A stretch of DNA of 64,000 nucleotides from Ustilaginoidea virens (GCF_000687475.1 NC_057319.1:4206001-4270000), one strand, 5' to 3'; positions 45,897-57,890 are shown, numbered from the stretch's first letter. Notes: generated by a model not told the origin, from the sequence alone. A program made the numbers and translations.

Positions 45897-48713
45897 GTTG
45901 CTGAGTCCGACAGGGGGGGGTTGTGTGAGAATGCAATGAGCTATCAACAAAGAATCGGTGCCACACCAGCAATATACTCAATTGTCAACGCGTGAATCGC
46001 TTTTGATGCTTCTCAAGACATTTCTGGTCATGGAGAAGCTGACTCCGAACCCTGTCAAGAGCCTGCTTTTTATACCTCGGCCCTGTCGACATCCAGCTGG
46101 AAACCCTTCTTTTTCTTCGACTTCTCAGCCTCGCTCCTTTCTCCTCCGCACCGCTGTCAGCATCCCACCAGGGACCAGTCAGTTCGTAACGACAAGGAAG
46201 GCCTTGATAATGGCCAAATCAGCAGGGATTGTGCTCGGTGGGATGATTGGGGATCCAGTCCTATAACCAAACCAGGCACCTAGGTACCGCAGCACGCGTC
46301 GCTACAGCCCACGACAGCCCCTCCCCTACTGGCTGCCGTCTGGTCGTAGTCGTTACTTGCGATGCGAGGCTGCAAGTCGCGGCCTCCTCAGATATACGGG
46401 GACAAGGTGCGGCACAATCAGCCTAACCTTGACACGCAATGCGCTAGCCTAGACTGGGTTCATACGTATCCGCCCCCGTTGTGGTCGCGTGCTTATAAAG
46501 ATCAGGAAGGTGTGCGCCTTTTCCTCATCTCATCCAAAGGGTCCGCCAACACGAGCTGCTGCTGCTCTTTACGCCGGCTACTAGTGGCAGCAGCAGCATC
46601 GCTGGAACTTACTCAGCGGCGATGCGATCACGACATTGACCTTTACTAGTAGCGGATCTTTTGTTGGGTTTATAGGGATACAAGCCGACGGCCAAACCCT
46701 GTCGTATCTTACAGTCATCGCACAAGAGTATGTGGGAAATAACTTACTCATCAAAGAACAGGCCTATTCTTGGGTGACCATGAATCGACCGCCTCCACGT
46801 GCCAGCCTGGATTGTGTGTTTATACGCTCAGTTCGTCATCCAATCGTCAAACAGCTAAATATTATCACAGGCATGCTTGCGAGAGGTCTCAGGATGAGCC
46901 TGTGACTAACACAAGGAACCAGCTGGGCCCAGGGAGGCGAAATGGGTCCCCCGAGGGTATTCTACACGTTGCAGTGGATTTCTCGACCCTATGCAAGGGT
47001 CAGTCACCAGTGACTGAATAGCGGGAAAAGAGCCGAGTTGTAGTTCCTCGGAAGAAGGAGGTGTGCCAAGTATCAGCATCATTGGCCGGAACCGCGAACC
47101 ATCCAGGGCAGACCTTTCAGGGCAGAAAGGGAGAGCGAGTCCAGATGATGCATAGAAATGGTGAGATGAGCCAACCAAGAGCTCAAGTGGCTAGGCCAAG
47201 CAACATGCGGAACACAGCATGCAGGCGACTGGACTGGCAAGCACCTGAAACCATTCTTTAGTTTTTCTCGGATTATTTCTGGATCGAACCTCGGGTCGCT
47301 GTTGCAGCAAATAAAGATAGCCCGTGTGCGCAAGAACGTTCGATTGTTGTTCGAGGTTGCGTCAAGGACTTGCCCAGTTTGTGCACCGGTCCGACGTCCC
47401 GAACATACCGCTGTTTCCCCACGCAGGAGAGGAAGCTCTACGGGGTTGGAGTCTTTTGCGTATCCATCAGCCTGTTGGCGCGGCTGCATGCATTTGCTAG
47501 CACTACCTGCTCAAGTAGGCCTAGGAGGTAGGTTGTTCGACGTTTGGCCCCGCTTCCATTGCCTGGCAGCAGCGGCTGCGCCAAGCTGGAGTGGCATCGT
47601 GATGCAAGTCCAGACTGACGTGCTTGCAGTAAGTCGAAAATGAGCTACTGCATGTGGGTTTTGCAGCTCTGATCTTGCATGGGACTTGGTTATTATCATC
47701 CGCCATCCTGGGCAGCAAAGGATGGGGGCGAGGAGAAACCGGAAAGCAGGTGAGTCGAGTCGCCCCGGAAAAGGCTGGCGGATGGGAGGTTGTTGATTAC
47801 GCGCGGCACCACCGTGTGTTGATGTCGTCTTCTGCCCCCCCAACTTAGCACCCTGCTTGGATAGTGCGGTTGTATAGGGGGTTTGGATGAAAGCTGTACA
47901 TGTGTTGTCTTCGCATTACTTCTGGGCCTGGTAAGAGAGTCGTCTTATAGCCCTGTGATGAAACCTGTCGGGGAATTTTTCTCTCTTCAAAGCTGCTTCG
48001 AGCTGGTTCGATCCCAATGGCCCGCCCTTGGACAGCGGCGCAACTCGCCAAGAGCAACAAACTCCGTCGTTCTCCATAGTATTGGCAACCCATGCATATG
48101 GAAAACTCGCAATCATCGTAGCATTGCTCAGACAATCGGTATTAAGGCATGGCTAGTAGCATTGATGCTATCGTTGTTGTTCGCACCGCTATAGCGATGT
48201 CGACATGTCCCAAGCAGCGGCTCTTTCAGCAGCATCAAGCATCGTCAACAGCTGACAACAGGCATTGACAGCGGGTCCGGCGGCGATAAGCGAGAGGGAT
48301 GGCCCGAAATCGCCCCAAATGGTTGGTACTTGGCAGATCGGCCTCGGATTGAAGGAGATTCGGGGCAGCGTCAACCTGGGGGCCGCTATCTGCCTAGAGG
48401 CGCTTTCGACGGAGTAATGATTAGTAAGAGCCGTCAAACCTTGAACAAGTGGCGCAAAACGTCCATGCATGGGATTTATTTAGTGCGACGCGGGCGTGTC
48501 AACGTTCCAGAATCTTGATCCTTCGTACGCGCTAGTCAGTTCTGAGCGATGAGGCTATACAGGGAGTACGGAGTAGGGTATCCAACTTTCTTCCACAATA
48601 GTGGCTGAACTGGCCATGGTCATATTTCATCCAAGAGAAAGGGGCCTCGCAAGCACTAGAAAAAAAAGGCGAGGGGGGGAGGGGAAGAAACGAGACTCCC
48701 CATCAACGATACG
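45897..48713. other. 2.8-kb spacer between ICS-dioxygenase and FAD monooxygenase genes
   Basis: This is the shared upstream region of two divergent genes. I found no convincing gene, tRNA or transposon signature. Short frames here lack codon regularity. A TACGGAGTA motif lies at 48567-48575 and a CACCTAGGTACCG motif near 46275-46287. There is one TGTGCTCG octamer at 46230. It is unusually long for a bidirectional promoter in this window. Confidence 0.5.
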
Positions 48714-50908
48714 ATGCATGCTGACAAGGACGTGGCAGTTGGCATCTTTACGACGGATGTCTGCATCATTGGCGGTATGTTTTGAATCCTGGTTATCAAC
48801 GCAAGACAAACCCTGATCTATCAAGGGAAATGCGGAGGAATCGAGCTGACAGTTGATAGGAGGACCGACTGGTCTCTTCACTGGCCTTTTGCTTCACCGA
48901 CTCGGAGTGTCCATCTGCGTTATAGGTTAGATTCAGTTTTGATGCAAGGAAAGGAATGGAAATCATGTATAAATCAGAACTGCTGGGACTAACTGACTTG
49001 GTTTCCAAGACGCCAAGCCTGGTCCACTCGAGTTAGGAAGAGCCGATGCGCTCAATGCGCGAACGCAGCAGTATCTTGAGGTAGCAGATTTGTTGGACGA
49101 GCTGCTCCCCGTCGGTCTCAAGTGCAACAGTAAGTAGGGACTTGAATACGCTCATACGCTCACATGGACGGATTGATCTTTCCTCAGTCTTCTTCATCAG
49201 TTTTCTTCCTCGCTTTTCTCACCTTCTTCTTCCATCCCAGCAAGCTCTACATTCGCGGAAGGAGAGTTCAAATCACGACAAAATGCATGGTGGGTTGGTC
49301 TGGAGCATGCCCTGCACAAAAACTTCCTCATGGTTGGGCAGCCAGTGATTGAGAAGATGCTGGCCAGTCGACTAGCAGGGCTGGTTAGGTTTGGTGAAGA
49401 AGTTGTCTCCATCACCGAGGACGAGAGCTCGGTCGAGGTCGTCACAGATTGCGGGCTTAAAGTGCGAAGCAAATACGCCGTAGGAAGCGACGGCGCTCGC
49501 TCCTTGGTCCGAAAGCAGATCGGGGCCGCGTTCACGGGCACCAAGCCCGAGATGCTGTGGGCTGTACTGGACACATTCATCGACACTGATTTCCCAGCGT
49601 GCCCGGAAATCATTACGTTTGAGCACAATGGACAATCGCGGGTGTCTTGGATTCCGCGAGAAAGAGGAATGTGCCGCTTCTATGTTCTTCTCGAGGGCCG
49701 CGTCAGCCAGGCTCTGGCTGAAGAGTCAATCAAGAAGCATCTGGCCCCGCACAGTGTCGAGTTTAAGAAGACGGAATGGTACAGCACGTTTGAAGGTGAG
49801 TCCATCAGAGTCCAGAGAAGCCGGAGGTAAAGTGGGTGGGGGATGAACCAGATGAGACTCGGGGAAGAAAGGGAAGAAAGGGAAGAAAAGGAAGATGAAG
49901 AAGAAGAAGAAGAAAAGGCCAAAAGAAAGGCAAGCTTTGGTCGTGATATGCCCCCGCTGACCGGTTCGGCATGGGCAGTCAAGGAGAGGATAGCCTCGAC
50001 GTTTGTGTCGAGAGACGGGGCCGGTCGCATCCTTCTCGCGGGGGACGCGGCTCATGTTCACTCGGTGAATGGCGGCCAAGGTCTCAACACGGGCATGTCT
50101 GATGCGTTTGGCCTGGCCTGGCGCCTGGCGACAGCCGTCAGCGACGCGCCGCAGCTGCAACGCGGGGCTGCAGAAACCATTCTCCGCAGCTACGACACAG
50201 AACGGCGAAGCATCGCTCGGGACGTGATTGACGTCGCAGCCCGGCTGGTTCGACATACCGTCCACACGGCCGAGCAGTACGTGGGCACCATCGAGAAGAA
50301 TGCCGGCTACATCACCGGTAAGGCAGCCAGCCAGCCCGCTAGACGATGGGCGGATAGAGAGAGCGAGGCTTCTTACCCCCCTCCCCCTTGCTCCCCCCTC
50401 CCTTTTTCTCGTCGCGCGATTTTTCGCTAACCAACCGGTGTGGCAAACATGAAAACTGCCAGGCATGGGCGTGACGTACAGCGAATCTGCTTCACCGCTG
50501 GTGAAAGCGTCAGAGCTCGGCCCGTGGAAGGCAGGCAATCGATGCCCAGACATGATCGTCGCGCATGCCGACGGCGGCGAGACCAGGTTGTACACGGAAG
50601 CATCGTACGGCAAGTACATTGTACTGCAGGTAGGAAAAGGCGAGGACGCCAGCGCCGACTTTGGATTCCGACATGTGGCAGAGATCTACCGCGTCGCACC
50701 GTCTACGGCAGCGAGAGCTGATTCTGGTTCTGCCACTGCTTCTGCTGCCACTGCTTCTGCCACCGGTCGAGACCGCCGGTACATTGCTGATTGGGTTGCG
50801 GGGGACCAAGCGTACTTTGTTGTCGTCCGACCCGACATGTACATTGGGTTTGTCGGCCGAGACAAGCTGGAAGCGCAGCAGTATCTGGCGGACTTGTACC
50901 TGACATAG
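48714..50908 (+). CDS. FAD-dependent aromatic-type monooxygenase (phenol hydroxylase-like)
   Basis: Exons 48714-48774, 48860-48925, 49010-49129, 49241-49795, 49979-50317 and 50463-50908 give 528 residues. A class A flavoprotein hydroxylase would use NADPH and O2. The dinucleotide fold CIIGGGPTGL has G20, G22 and G25. KYAVGSDGARSLVRKQIG is the DG motif, and GRILLAGDAAHVHSVNGGQGLNTGMSDAFGLAWRL holds the GD motif with D290. The C-terminal part, from GMGVTYSES to YLADLYLT, has the thioredoxin-like fold position of phenol 2-monooxygenases but with an Ala/Ser/Thr-rich insert. It is shorter than the roughly 600-650 residues usual for the family. The intron at 49796-49978 is purine-rich (GAAGAAGAA). 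Divergent from the ICS-dioxygenase gene, it may oxidise an isocyanide or aromatic intermediate; that is inference. Confidence 0.85.
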
Positions 50909-51718
50909 AAGGCCTGTCGAGCGATGGAAATGGTCATATGCCTGTTCCCGTTTTCCATTCCCACAGTGTTGCACATCCAACCCGAACGGTCGGGCCAGAT
51001 GAGACGTTCCGTCTCAAGAAGCCAGCTTCAACTTTCCGAAAATGGGGACAACTACGTACAGCGCGGGAGAACCGCTGAAGAAATTGGAGACGGGGATAAT
51101 GTAAAGAAAGCATGGTACCGCTGCATTGACAGTTGAGTGGTTTGCGGTCTAGACTCTAGAACCCCCTGCCAAGACGTTTCATCCGTCTGCAAGGCATTTC
51201 CATGTTCCTGGTTTGAAACCTTGATCAAAATCGCTCCATGCCGCACTACTTTTAGGTTTCAAGCTGGAAAGGACCCATGCCATCCGGTACCGTCCATTTC
51301 CCCTGGATTTCCCCTTTTGTCGTCGCCATACGCAGACAATCTGCACGACATCCGCACCCACGTGTACACCAGACCCATTCCATGTCTATGCGATAACCTT
51401 CTAACGAGCATGTCTGTCATCCTTGAACCCCGAGCAAAGAAAAAGTCTTGTCTTTTTTCCTGTTTCATTCCTTTCCTCATTCACAATGTACCCTGAAATA
51501 TATGCAATGAAAAGAAAAGAAGGAGAAAGCAATCGGGGGAAAAAAAAGACAAAAAAAAAAAAAAAGAAGAAAGAAAGGAAAGGGTGGGGATAAAGATTGA
51601 GAAAAGCGGGAAATTACCTCCTGCTTCGTGCTTCTCTTCCAGCTTGCTTTGAGCAGCCGGCCATGAACAAGTCCTTTATACAGACACAGTCACGGTCGTG
51701 GGGAGATGCTGATCGGTG
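50909..51718. other. Convergent spacer FAD monooxygenase / xylanase
   Basis: Contains an A/G-rich tract at about 51538-51575 on the xylanase 3' side. No gene is seen. Confidence 0.5.
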
Positions 51719-52637
51719 TTATTGACAACAGTCACCGTTGCCGTCGTCGCCGTCATCGCCGTCGTGGCACGGCGGTGGTTTCTCTCCTCCTTCGTCGCCA
51801 CCCGCCTCCCCATCCTCCTCTAATTGTATCTGGACAGCCGCATGTCCCTGGCTATAAAGTCCCTCTGTCGCAACAATCTGATAATCATGCGTACCGAGTG
51901 GCATGCCCATCGACTTCCAAGCATTGAAGTGGTTTCCAATCGTGACTTTTCCGCTGCTAGACTTTTCGCGTCGGACTGACCAGTACTGCGGAAAGGTTCT
52001 GGTGCCCTTGATGGAAGGGGCGTTCACACGCAATGCCTGATAGACGTCGTAGACGGATCCATCGGACTCGAATTCACCCATTTTCTTAGCCCCTTTCGCC
52101 GGGTTGTATTTACCGAAGTTTTCCAAAATGTAGTATTCCCTGACGTGTTCACCCTTGGTCCAGCCGTATAGAGACAAGTAGCTGGTGCCGTCGGAGGTGA
52201 AGTTGGCCGAGTACGAGATTGCACTGTTTTGTTCGTTGGGCATCCCCCCCCCACCGCCCCCAAAAGTAAGCAATGTGTCCGTCTTTGCGTGCAACGGGAG
52301 AAAAGGAGGAAGATTTGGTGCGTAGGTTCTGTGCTGAGGAGGAGAGACTGGTGCTTAAGAGATCCTTGTTCGGGATGATGCATGTTTCATACCCTGATGT
52401 GCCCGGATTTCTGCCCACTCCAGCGACAAAGTTGCCGCCGGATGACCAAGAGACCTCGTAACTTCCAGAATCGCCGTTTTTATACACCACGTCTTGGTAG
52501 TCTCTCCAGAAGGAGTAATAGTAGCCGTGGCGGTAACCACCCTGAATGGCGCGCTCAGCAAGGCGAGGCGCGGGAGACGGCGCAGCCAAGATGCCGCCGG
52601 CCCCAAGCTGAAGCGCGAGAATAGCCTCAAGACGCAT
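51719..52637 (-). CDS. Secreted GH11 endo-1,4-beta-xylanase with acidic Cys-ended tail
   Basis: Exons 52637-52393 and 52223-51719 give 249 residues. GH11 enzymes cut xylan backbones outside the cell. An N-terminal signal peptide is visible (MRLEAILALQLGAGGILAA, cleavage near 19-20). The jelly-roll core reads YYYSFWRDYQDVVYKNGDSGSYEVSW, YLSLYGW, EYYILENFG, FPQYWSVRR and HFNAWKSMGMPLG. The nucleophile is E111 in the EYYI strand and the acid/base is E202 in the VATEG strand. The join GTSG-AISYSAN uses donor GTATGA and acceptor AACAG; the intron contains a long G tract. Residues 217-249 form an unusual acidic tail (Glu/Asp/Gly with a PPPC element) ending CCQ, not found in standard short GH11 enzymes. 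Confidence 0.9.
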
Positions 52638-54046
52638 GATCTGCTGTCAAGACGCAAAGGAGGACCTTGGCCTGGTATGAACCTGTCATGTATGAGATGG
52701 CAGCTGCCCTTCGCCTTTGAAAACAGGAACGCGAAGCTGGAGTTGGCGTGTGTCGCGGGAAACCGTCTCCGGTATTAAATAATCTTTCCCTGCCCGCGAT
52801 TGATTTGCTGTTTCACCGTGACAGATTCATCTCGGTCCCTTTTTGATAATCTGCCAGCCCCTCTGCCTCGGTTCGTTACTTCAGTTCTCCCCTGAAACCA
52901 AGGCTTGATTGAAACCTTGTTCGCGGGGTAAGAAGGACACGCGAGGATTTTTTCTCATCAATTCATGTCATGCCTGCGGGGAATAGCTTATAGATTTTCC
53001 ACTGAGAGGCAAGGGTATGATGTCTTGCAGTAGTCCATTGAACCCATCATCTCTTATAGGGCACCTTGAAAGTGTTCATAGATTGTATTCCCACAAGGCC
53101 TCTGGCTGACGGGGTGTTTCAGAATCCCGTGGGATTTCGGATTCCGGCTGCTCATGTCGGAAGAATTACATCAACTTCATGCTTTCCCCGGGTAGTCGTT
53201 GAAACGAGTCTTGATCCGTGGCCGGCAGGGTTTTGGTCAAACCAGACTCGAACAGAAAGACTCGATGGATACATTGATGAATCCACCAGCAGAGCACATA
53301 TCCTGCTGGCACCCAGAGTTACAGTGCAGTGCTGTGCTGTGCTGTGCTGTGCCGTGCCGTGCTGTGCTGTGCTGTGCCGTGCCGTGCTGTGCTGTGCTGG
53401 CAGCCTCCAAAGCCCCGGGACAGCCACTCGGCCGGGTAAGGTCTGGTGTCAATGCATTGCTGACAAAAGCAGCGCGTTTTTGAGCGATTTAAAGTCCGTC
53501 CCTGACAGGCTCATTAGTTTTAGTTTAACCATTGCCTCCAATTAAGCACCTTTGACGCCAAGAATTTGGACCAAAGGAAGAATATATGCATACCGCGGAA
53601 CTACATTAAATATCCTGAGGGCTGGCCAGCTAGCCTTAAGCAGTATAGCGCCAACACCGCGCAGTGAGAAGAGACTACTCCGTACTTGTTAATGCGTTTG
53701 CTTGCAATAGCCAATCGGCAGGCCGGCGCAAAGCATAGCTCTTTGGCAGTAGTACTAAGTTTCTCCTCGGTGAGATTGCGCATCCCAGTGAGTTGACCGC
53801 ATAAAGTAGAGACGAAGAGGAGATATATACACACGCACGTGTATGTAGATAGATGGAATGGAATGAATCCAACCGACAATCTACCAGGGCGTCATTACGA
53901 CCTACAGTCCAATCCTAACCAGCCGTGCCTCTGCTGAGATTTGTCCGCGATGCGAAGACTTTGCTTTGCGCTCCTCCTTGGCCACGTCATGAAACCACGC
54001 ATGACGCATCCTCCGATTCTTGCCATGGAGCCGAGGGCGCCAAACC
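52638..54046. other. Gene-poor spacer with pentanucleotide array
   Basis: Contains the xylanase upstream region, the GCTGT/GCCGT array and a TACTCCGTA motif at 53676-53684. No gene is recognised. Confidence 0.55.
53325..53399. repeat. GCTGT/GCCGT pentanucleotide array
   Basis: About fifteen tandem 5-bp units, GCTGT with interspersed GCCGT variants. The CT/CC variants occur in pairs, indicating duplication of a larger block. Confidence 0.9.
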
Positions 54047-55298
54047 CTAGACTGGTTCCGTCACATCTAGAAAGACCCTGAATACAAAAATGTTATCAAG
54101 ACGCGTCCGTCGCCCTGCATACCGAGCCCCAGCAGCGCCTGTTCACTTACCACGAGACTGACCAGCGCGGTGTTCCATTGAGACTCAGGCATAATGCATG
54201 ACTTTGCCGATTATCTGGAGATACATCTGCCGAAAACCAATCGGAACCTGCAAACATGTCGTCTGAATAAGCTTGTACGGCTTGGCGAAGAAGCTTGGCT
54301 GCCAACGTCTTTGCAAGTCCTCTTCTCCGATACCCTTCCTACCATTTCACTTAGCGACTTGGTGTTTCCGCATAATTTCATGCCATTAGAGTTGACCTAC
54401 TTCGCAGTGTACACTGATCAACGAGCCGTCGAGATCTTTGAAACAGAAAAAGTAGAAATAAAAAATAGTCAGTTCGCGATATGATGGCTTGTGCTTTTAG
54501 AGAGCATGACGCACCGATAAAGGCCCAGCAAATGGGCGTCTCGTCCTGAAGCTTAAGCATCAGGCCCGGGAGTTTCACTAAACTCTGGCTAAAATTCGCC
54601 GCAGAAAAGTCAGTCTTCTTCAGCACCCAGTAATGGAGTAGCGTCGTCTGGGTCAATGAAGCAAGTCATACATACGGCAGTCTGGGAACAGCTGCCCTCG
54701 AGGCCACGAGCCCACAGTCTTCCAAGGAAGCCTTTCCCCAATGCATTTCCTTTGGAATCTCCCGAGGCTCCGGGACATTCTCCATCCTAAACAGAAATTT
54801 TTCATAATTCCCCGTGGGCCGCATTTCCACCCGTCTGTGCTTGATGAGAATCTTGCAAACTCGGGAGTGCAAGCTTCCAAGTAACAAACCATGCCCGTAC
54901 ACTAGTCTTCCATCGTACTCTTTCCGTAGACGAACTAAGCCGCCAACAACACTCATGATATTCTCTTCATGCGCCGGGTCCTTGACATCAGCGCTTTCAG
55001 GCTCCATGGAGGAATACATAAACATTTGTGTCTCGGGTCCGGCAGAAAACTCGGCGTAAGCCACGCAGAAATGCTGTAGCCTCGACGATCCATGCATGAC
55101 AGCCGCTCTCACGGGTGAGAGAATCACTCGAGCGTCGGACTTGGTCAAGTTCTTGTACGCAGCGGATTGCAGTCGGCGGAGGAGCGTGAGAGAGTAGGGC
55201 AGGTGGGCTGTTAGCAAGTCCAAGAGGTCATGGGGGACCGAGGTAAATGTTTCAATGTTGGAAGCGTGACCAGGCCGTCCCATTGTGACCAAGCGCAT
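54047..55298 (-). CDS. GNAT-family N-acetyltransferase (FR47-like)
   Basis: Exons 55298-54676, 54588-54515, 54435-54401, 54338-54151 and 54077-54047 give 316 residues. The N-terminal half (from MGRPGHASNIETFTSV; an upstream ATG gives MRLVT first) is a fungal extension. The catalytic half has WGKASLEDCGLVASRAAVPRLP, LVKLPGLMLKLQDETPICWAFIDLDGSLISVHCE and EGYRRRGLAKTLAAKLLRQAV. The RRRGLAK string is the acetyl-CoA pyrophosphate-binding (Q/RxxGxG/A) motif. The final exons read DWFSADVSPDNRQSHALCLSLNGTPRWSVSWVFLDVTEPV. All joins use GT-AG introns of 62-87 nt and close the frame. Such GNATs resemble glycine N-acyltransferase-like and FR47 proteins; the substrate is unknown. Confidence 0.82.
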
Positions 55299-55969
55299 GC
55301 AAGTACCTACCTACCTTAGGTACTTAATAGGTAGGTACCTAAGTTGGTCAGGACGTAAAGGGGCGGATGGCAGGGGGACTCAAATCTTGGATCACGGCCT
55401 CAGAGTCGAAGATGTTTCTGAATCCCCCCATGCCTTGCACTGTGCGCAGCGCATACAAACCACGTACGGAGTATGTAGGCGGGGCCCCATGGGGGGAAGT
55501 TCATTTGCTCAATAGCGCTGTTGCGCCAAGCGCCCGATGCTCGACCCGTTACTACTACACGTGTATCGCTAATAGAGCCAGCGTTCGACCTGTTTCCATC
55601 GTTCAAGACGCATCCAAGGTTGCAAAAGGAGGAACTAAAATCGCAATAGCATGCGAATGCAAATGCCCGGCATCAAGACAACCAGGACTCGTATATTCAT
55701 AGGTTGCAAAGATGGCGAGGCTCTCGCGCCTTGAATGCACGTCGTCCTCTATATTGTCGAGCTCGGAAGACCCACGTCTCGTTGCACTGCATCGGCTTGG
55801 TAGGTATTCTGATATCGCATCATAACCAACAAAATAGCTGGCACATGGTTTAGGGCTGTCAAGAGGTTTGGCTTAGCATCGAGCCCAAGGCGCGGGTTGA
55901 TTTTCCCCATTACTTATGTACCTCGAAACTTTTCGTCATGGTATATCCCCTCATCTACCCAACCTTTGA
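55299..55969. other. Spacer with TACCTA-family motifs upstream of the GNAT gene
   Basis: CCTACCTACCTTAGGTACTTAATAGGTAGGTACC-type sequence at about 55303-55342, immediately upstream of the GNAT start. A TACGGAGTA motif lies at 55465-55473. No gene is seen. Confidence 0.6.
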
Positions 55970-57890
55970 CTAGAAATCGTTATCATCCGCCCCAGAAACA
56001 ATCACATTGTTTACCTTAAGAACCATGCGACACAATTGAGTAGCTAGTTGCAGCTGCTGCTTCTTGCCAATCAACGGGTCAATGACGAAAGCCTCCTTCA
56101 TGTTATTGTCGCCTCGACCCATACAGTCGACACCAAGCATACCCCGGTTCTCGAAACCAGCCTTGACTTGCTGACTCTTGACTTCGGCCAAAGTTGAGAT
56201 GGGATTCAGGCCGCTGTTCTCGGCAAGTGTCATTGGGATAGTATCCAGCGCCTCGGAGAATGCACGCATAGCATACTGCTCCAGACCAGGAGTCCTGACA
56301 GCGGCATCTTCCACCGCCAGCGAGCAGGCAATTTCGGCAGCACCACCGCCGTACACCACTCGATTGTCTCGTACCAGATTTCTGACGACACACAAGGCAT
56401 CATGAAGTGAACGCTTGGCTTCGTCGATGATCTGAGCGAATAATTTTTAGCTCCAGTAGACTTCACCTCCCAAGCTCTCAATTTTTTACGCGACTTACCA
56501 TTTTGTTGCTTCCGCGGCAGAAGACAGTCACGGCTCGGGTGTTTGCACACTCTTCAATAACCAGCATCTTCTCTCTTGTAGTGCCAAAAGACATCTCTCT
56601 GACAACGCCAGCAGAACCAAGCTTCTCGGGTTTCAGATCCTCGAATCTAGGCACTATTCTGCCGTTGGTGGCAATAGCAATTAGTTCAATCTCTGGGCCG
56701 CCGACCCATCGGACGGCGGGGAGTCCGTTCTGAAGTAGCAAGTGATTCGCTTCATCGTCAAAGCCCCACTGGCAGATGGCCAGGTTGGCGCCCGTGTCCT
56801 TGACCTGCTGAATCATTTCAATAAACTTTTCTCTTTCGTAGTTCTGCAGCTTCTTGAACTCTTCGACACTGGTAATCTCCAGTTTATGCTTCGTCTTCGG
56901 CTTGGGAGGCTCAAAGGCGCACGTGAGGATGGCAATTTTAGCATCCCGCACTTCCGATGGCATCTGAGGGTGAGAAAAGTCCTTGTCGACAATGACGCCC
57001 TTGACAAGAAGGGTGTCCTCCAAGGAACCTCCGACCTTACCATCAACCTTGATCAACTCGAAATCCACGTCCTTGCGTTCTAGGTCTGCAACAGATAGTA
57101 CCGCATCAACGGCAATGTTGGCAAACTGATCGTGTGCCTTGGAAACAATTTTGCTTCCCAAGCTTGTACGTGCGACCTTGACCAGGTTGGCTGTATCTTT
57201 TTTCGTAAACTCTATCGTGTCCGAAATTCTATCCAACTCCGCAACGGCAATATCACAGGCCTGGTCGTAACCGTCGGCGATCCGGATAGGGTGAATGCCC
57301 TTGTCAATGAGATCGGCTGCTTGCTCGAGCAAAGCCCCAGCCAGAACGACTACGCCAGTGGTTCCGTCACCAATCTCGTCATCCTGAGACTTGGAGAGCT
57401 CCACCAGAAGCTTGGCGACATGATTGCTAATTTCCATTTGTTGAAGAATGGTCGCGCCATCGTTCGTTACCGTGATATCTCCGTCTGACGAGATGAGAAT
57501 CTTGTCGAGGCCGCGTGGCCCCAGAGAAGACTTTACAATGTTGGCAACGGTTCTTGCGGCAAGGATGTGCGATTTGACTGCTTCGTTCCCAAATTGACGC
57601 TTCTTTTTTCCCTGGCTATATTGTCGTTAGTAGTTTCCTTCTAAAGCAAACACACGCCCATCAGGGTGCAGCATACTCTCTCACAACGATGAAGGGACGG
57701 CCCTGCTCATCCTTCATCACCGCCGCTTTTGGGAACAAAGAGCGAGCCGTTAGCGAGCCCTGCAACTTGGAGCCTGGTTATGACCTAATTACCATTGGAA
57801 ACGTCTAGATCTAGCTTTTGGGTTAGCTTTGGTACATGGATCGGATGTATGGTTTCGTGGTGATTAGGGGCTGCACATACTTAGCGACAT
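55970..57890 (-). CDS. CCT5: T-complex protein 1 (CCT) subunit epsilon
   Basis: Exons 57890-57881, 57810-57793, 57725-57677, 57615-56499 and 56431-55970 give 551 residues. CCT is the eight-subunit cytosolic chaperonin that folds actin and tubulin. The first two coding exons are only 10 and 18 nt, encoding MSLNLDVSN. Then come [65 protein letters not shown] (nucleotide binding), [22 protein letters not shown] (GDGTT), and later [17 protein letters not shown]. The epsilon assignment rests on the N-terminus MSLxLD and [16 protein letters not shown], which are distinctive of CCT5. It is divergent from HBS1 with 689 bp between start codons. Confidence 0.95.

Noticed and set aside
46230..46237. TGTGCTCG octamer near the ICS-dioxygenase gene as a copper-response element
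   Set aside because: One mismatch from the copper-response octamer I recall, a single copy, and an 8-mer is frequent by chance in 2.8 kb.
47302..48194. Short frames in the ICS/monooxygenase spacer
   Set aside because: None exceeds 113 codons, none matches a family, and no consistent exon joins could be built.
53066..53545. 159-codon frame across the GCTGT/GCCGT array
   Set aside because: Central Cys-Ala-Val run is the translated pentanucleotide repeat; flanks show no coding signal.
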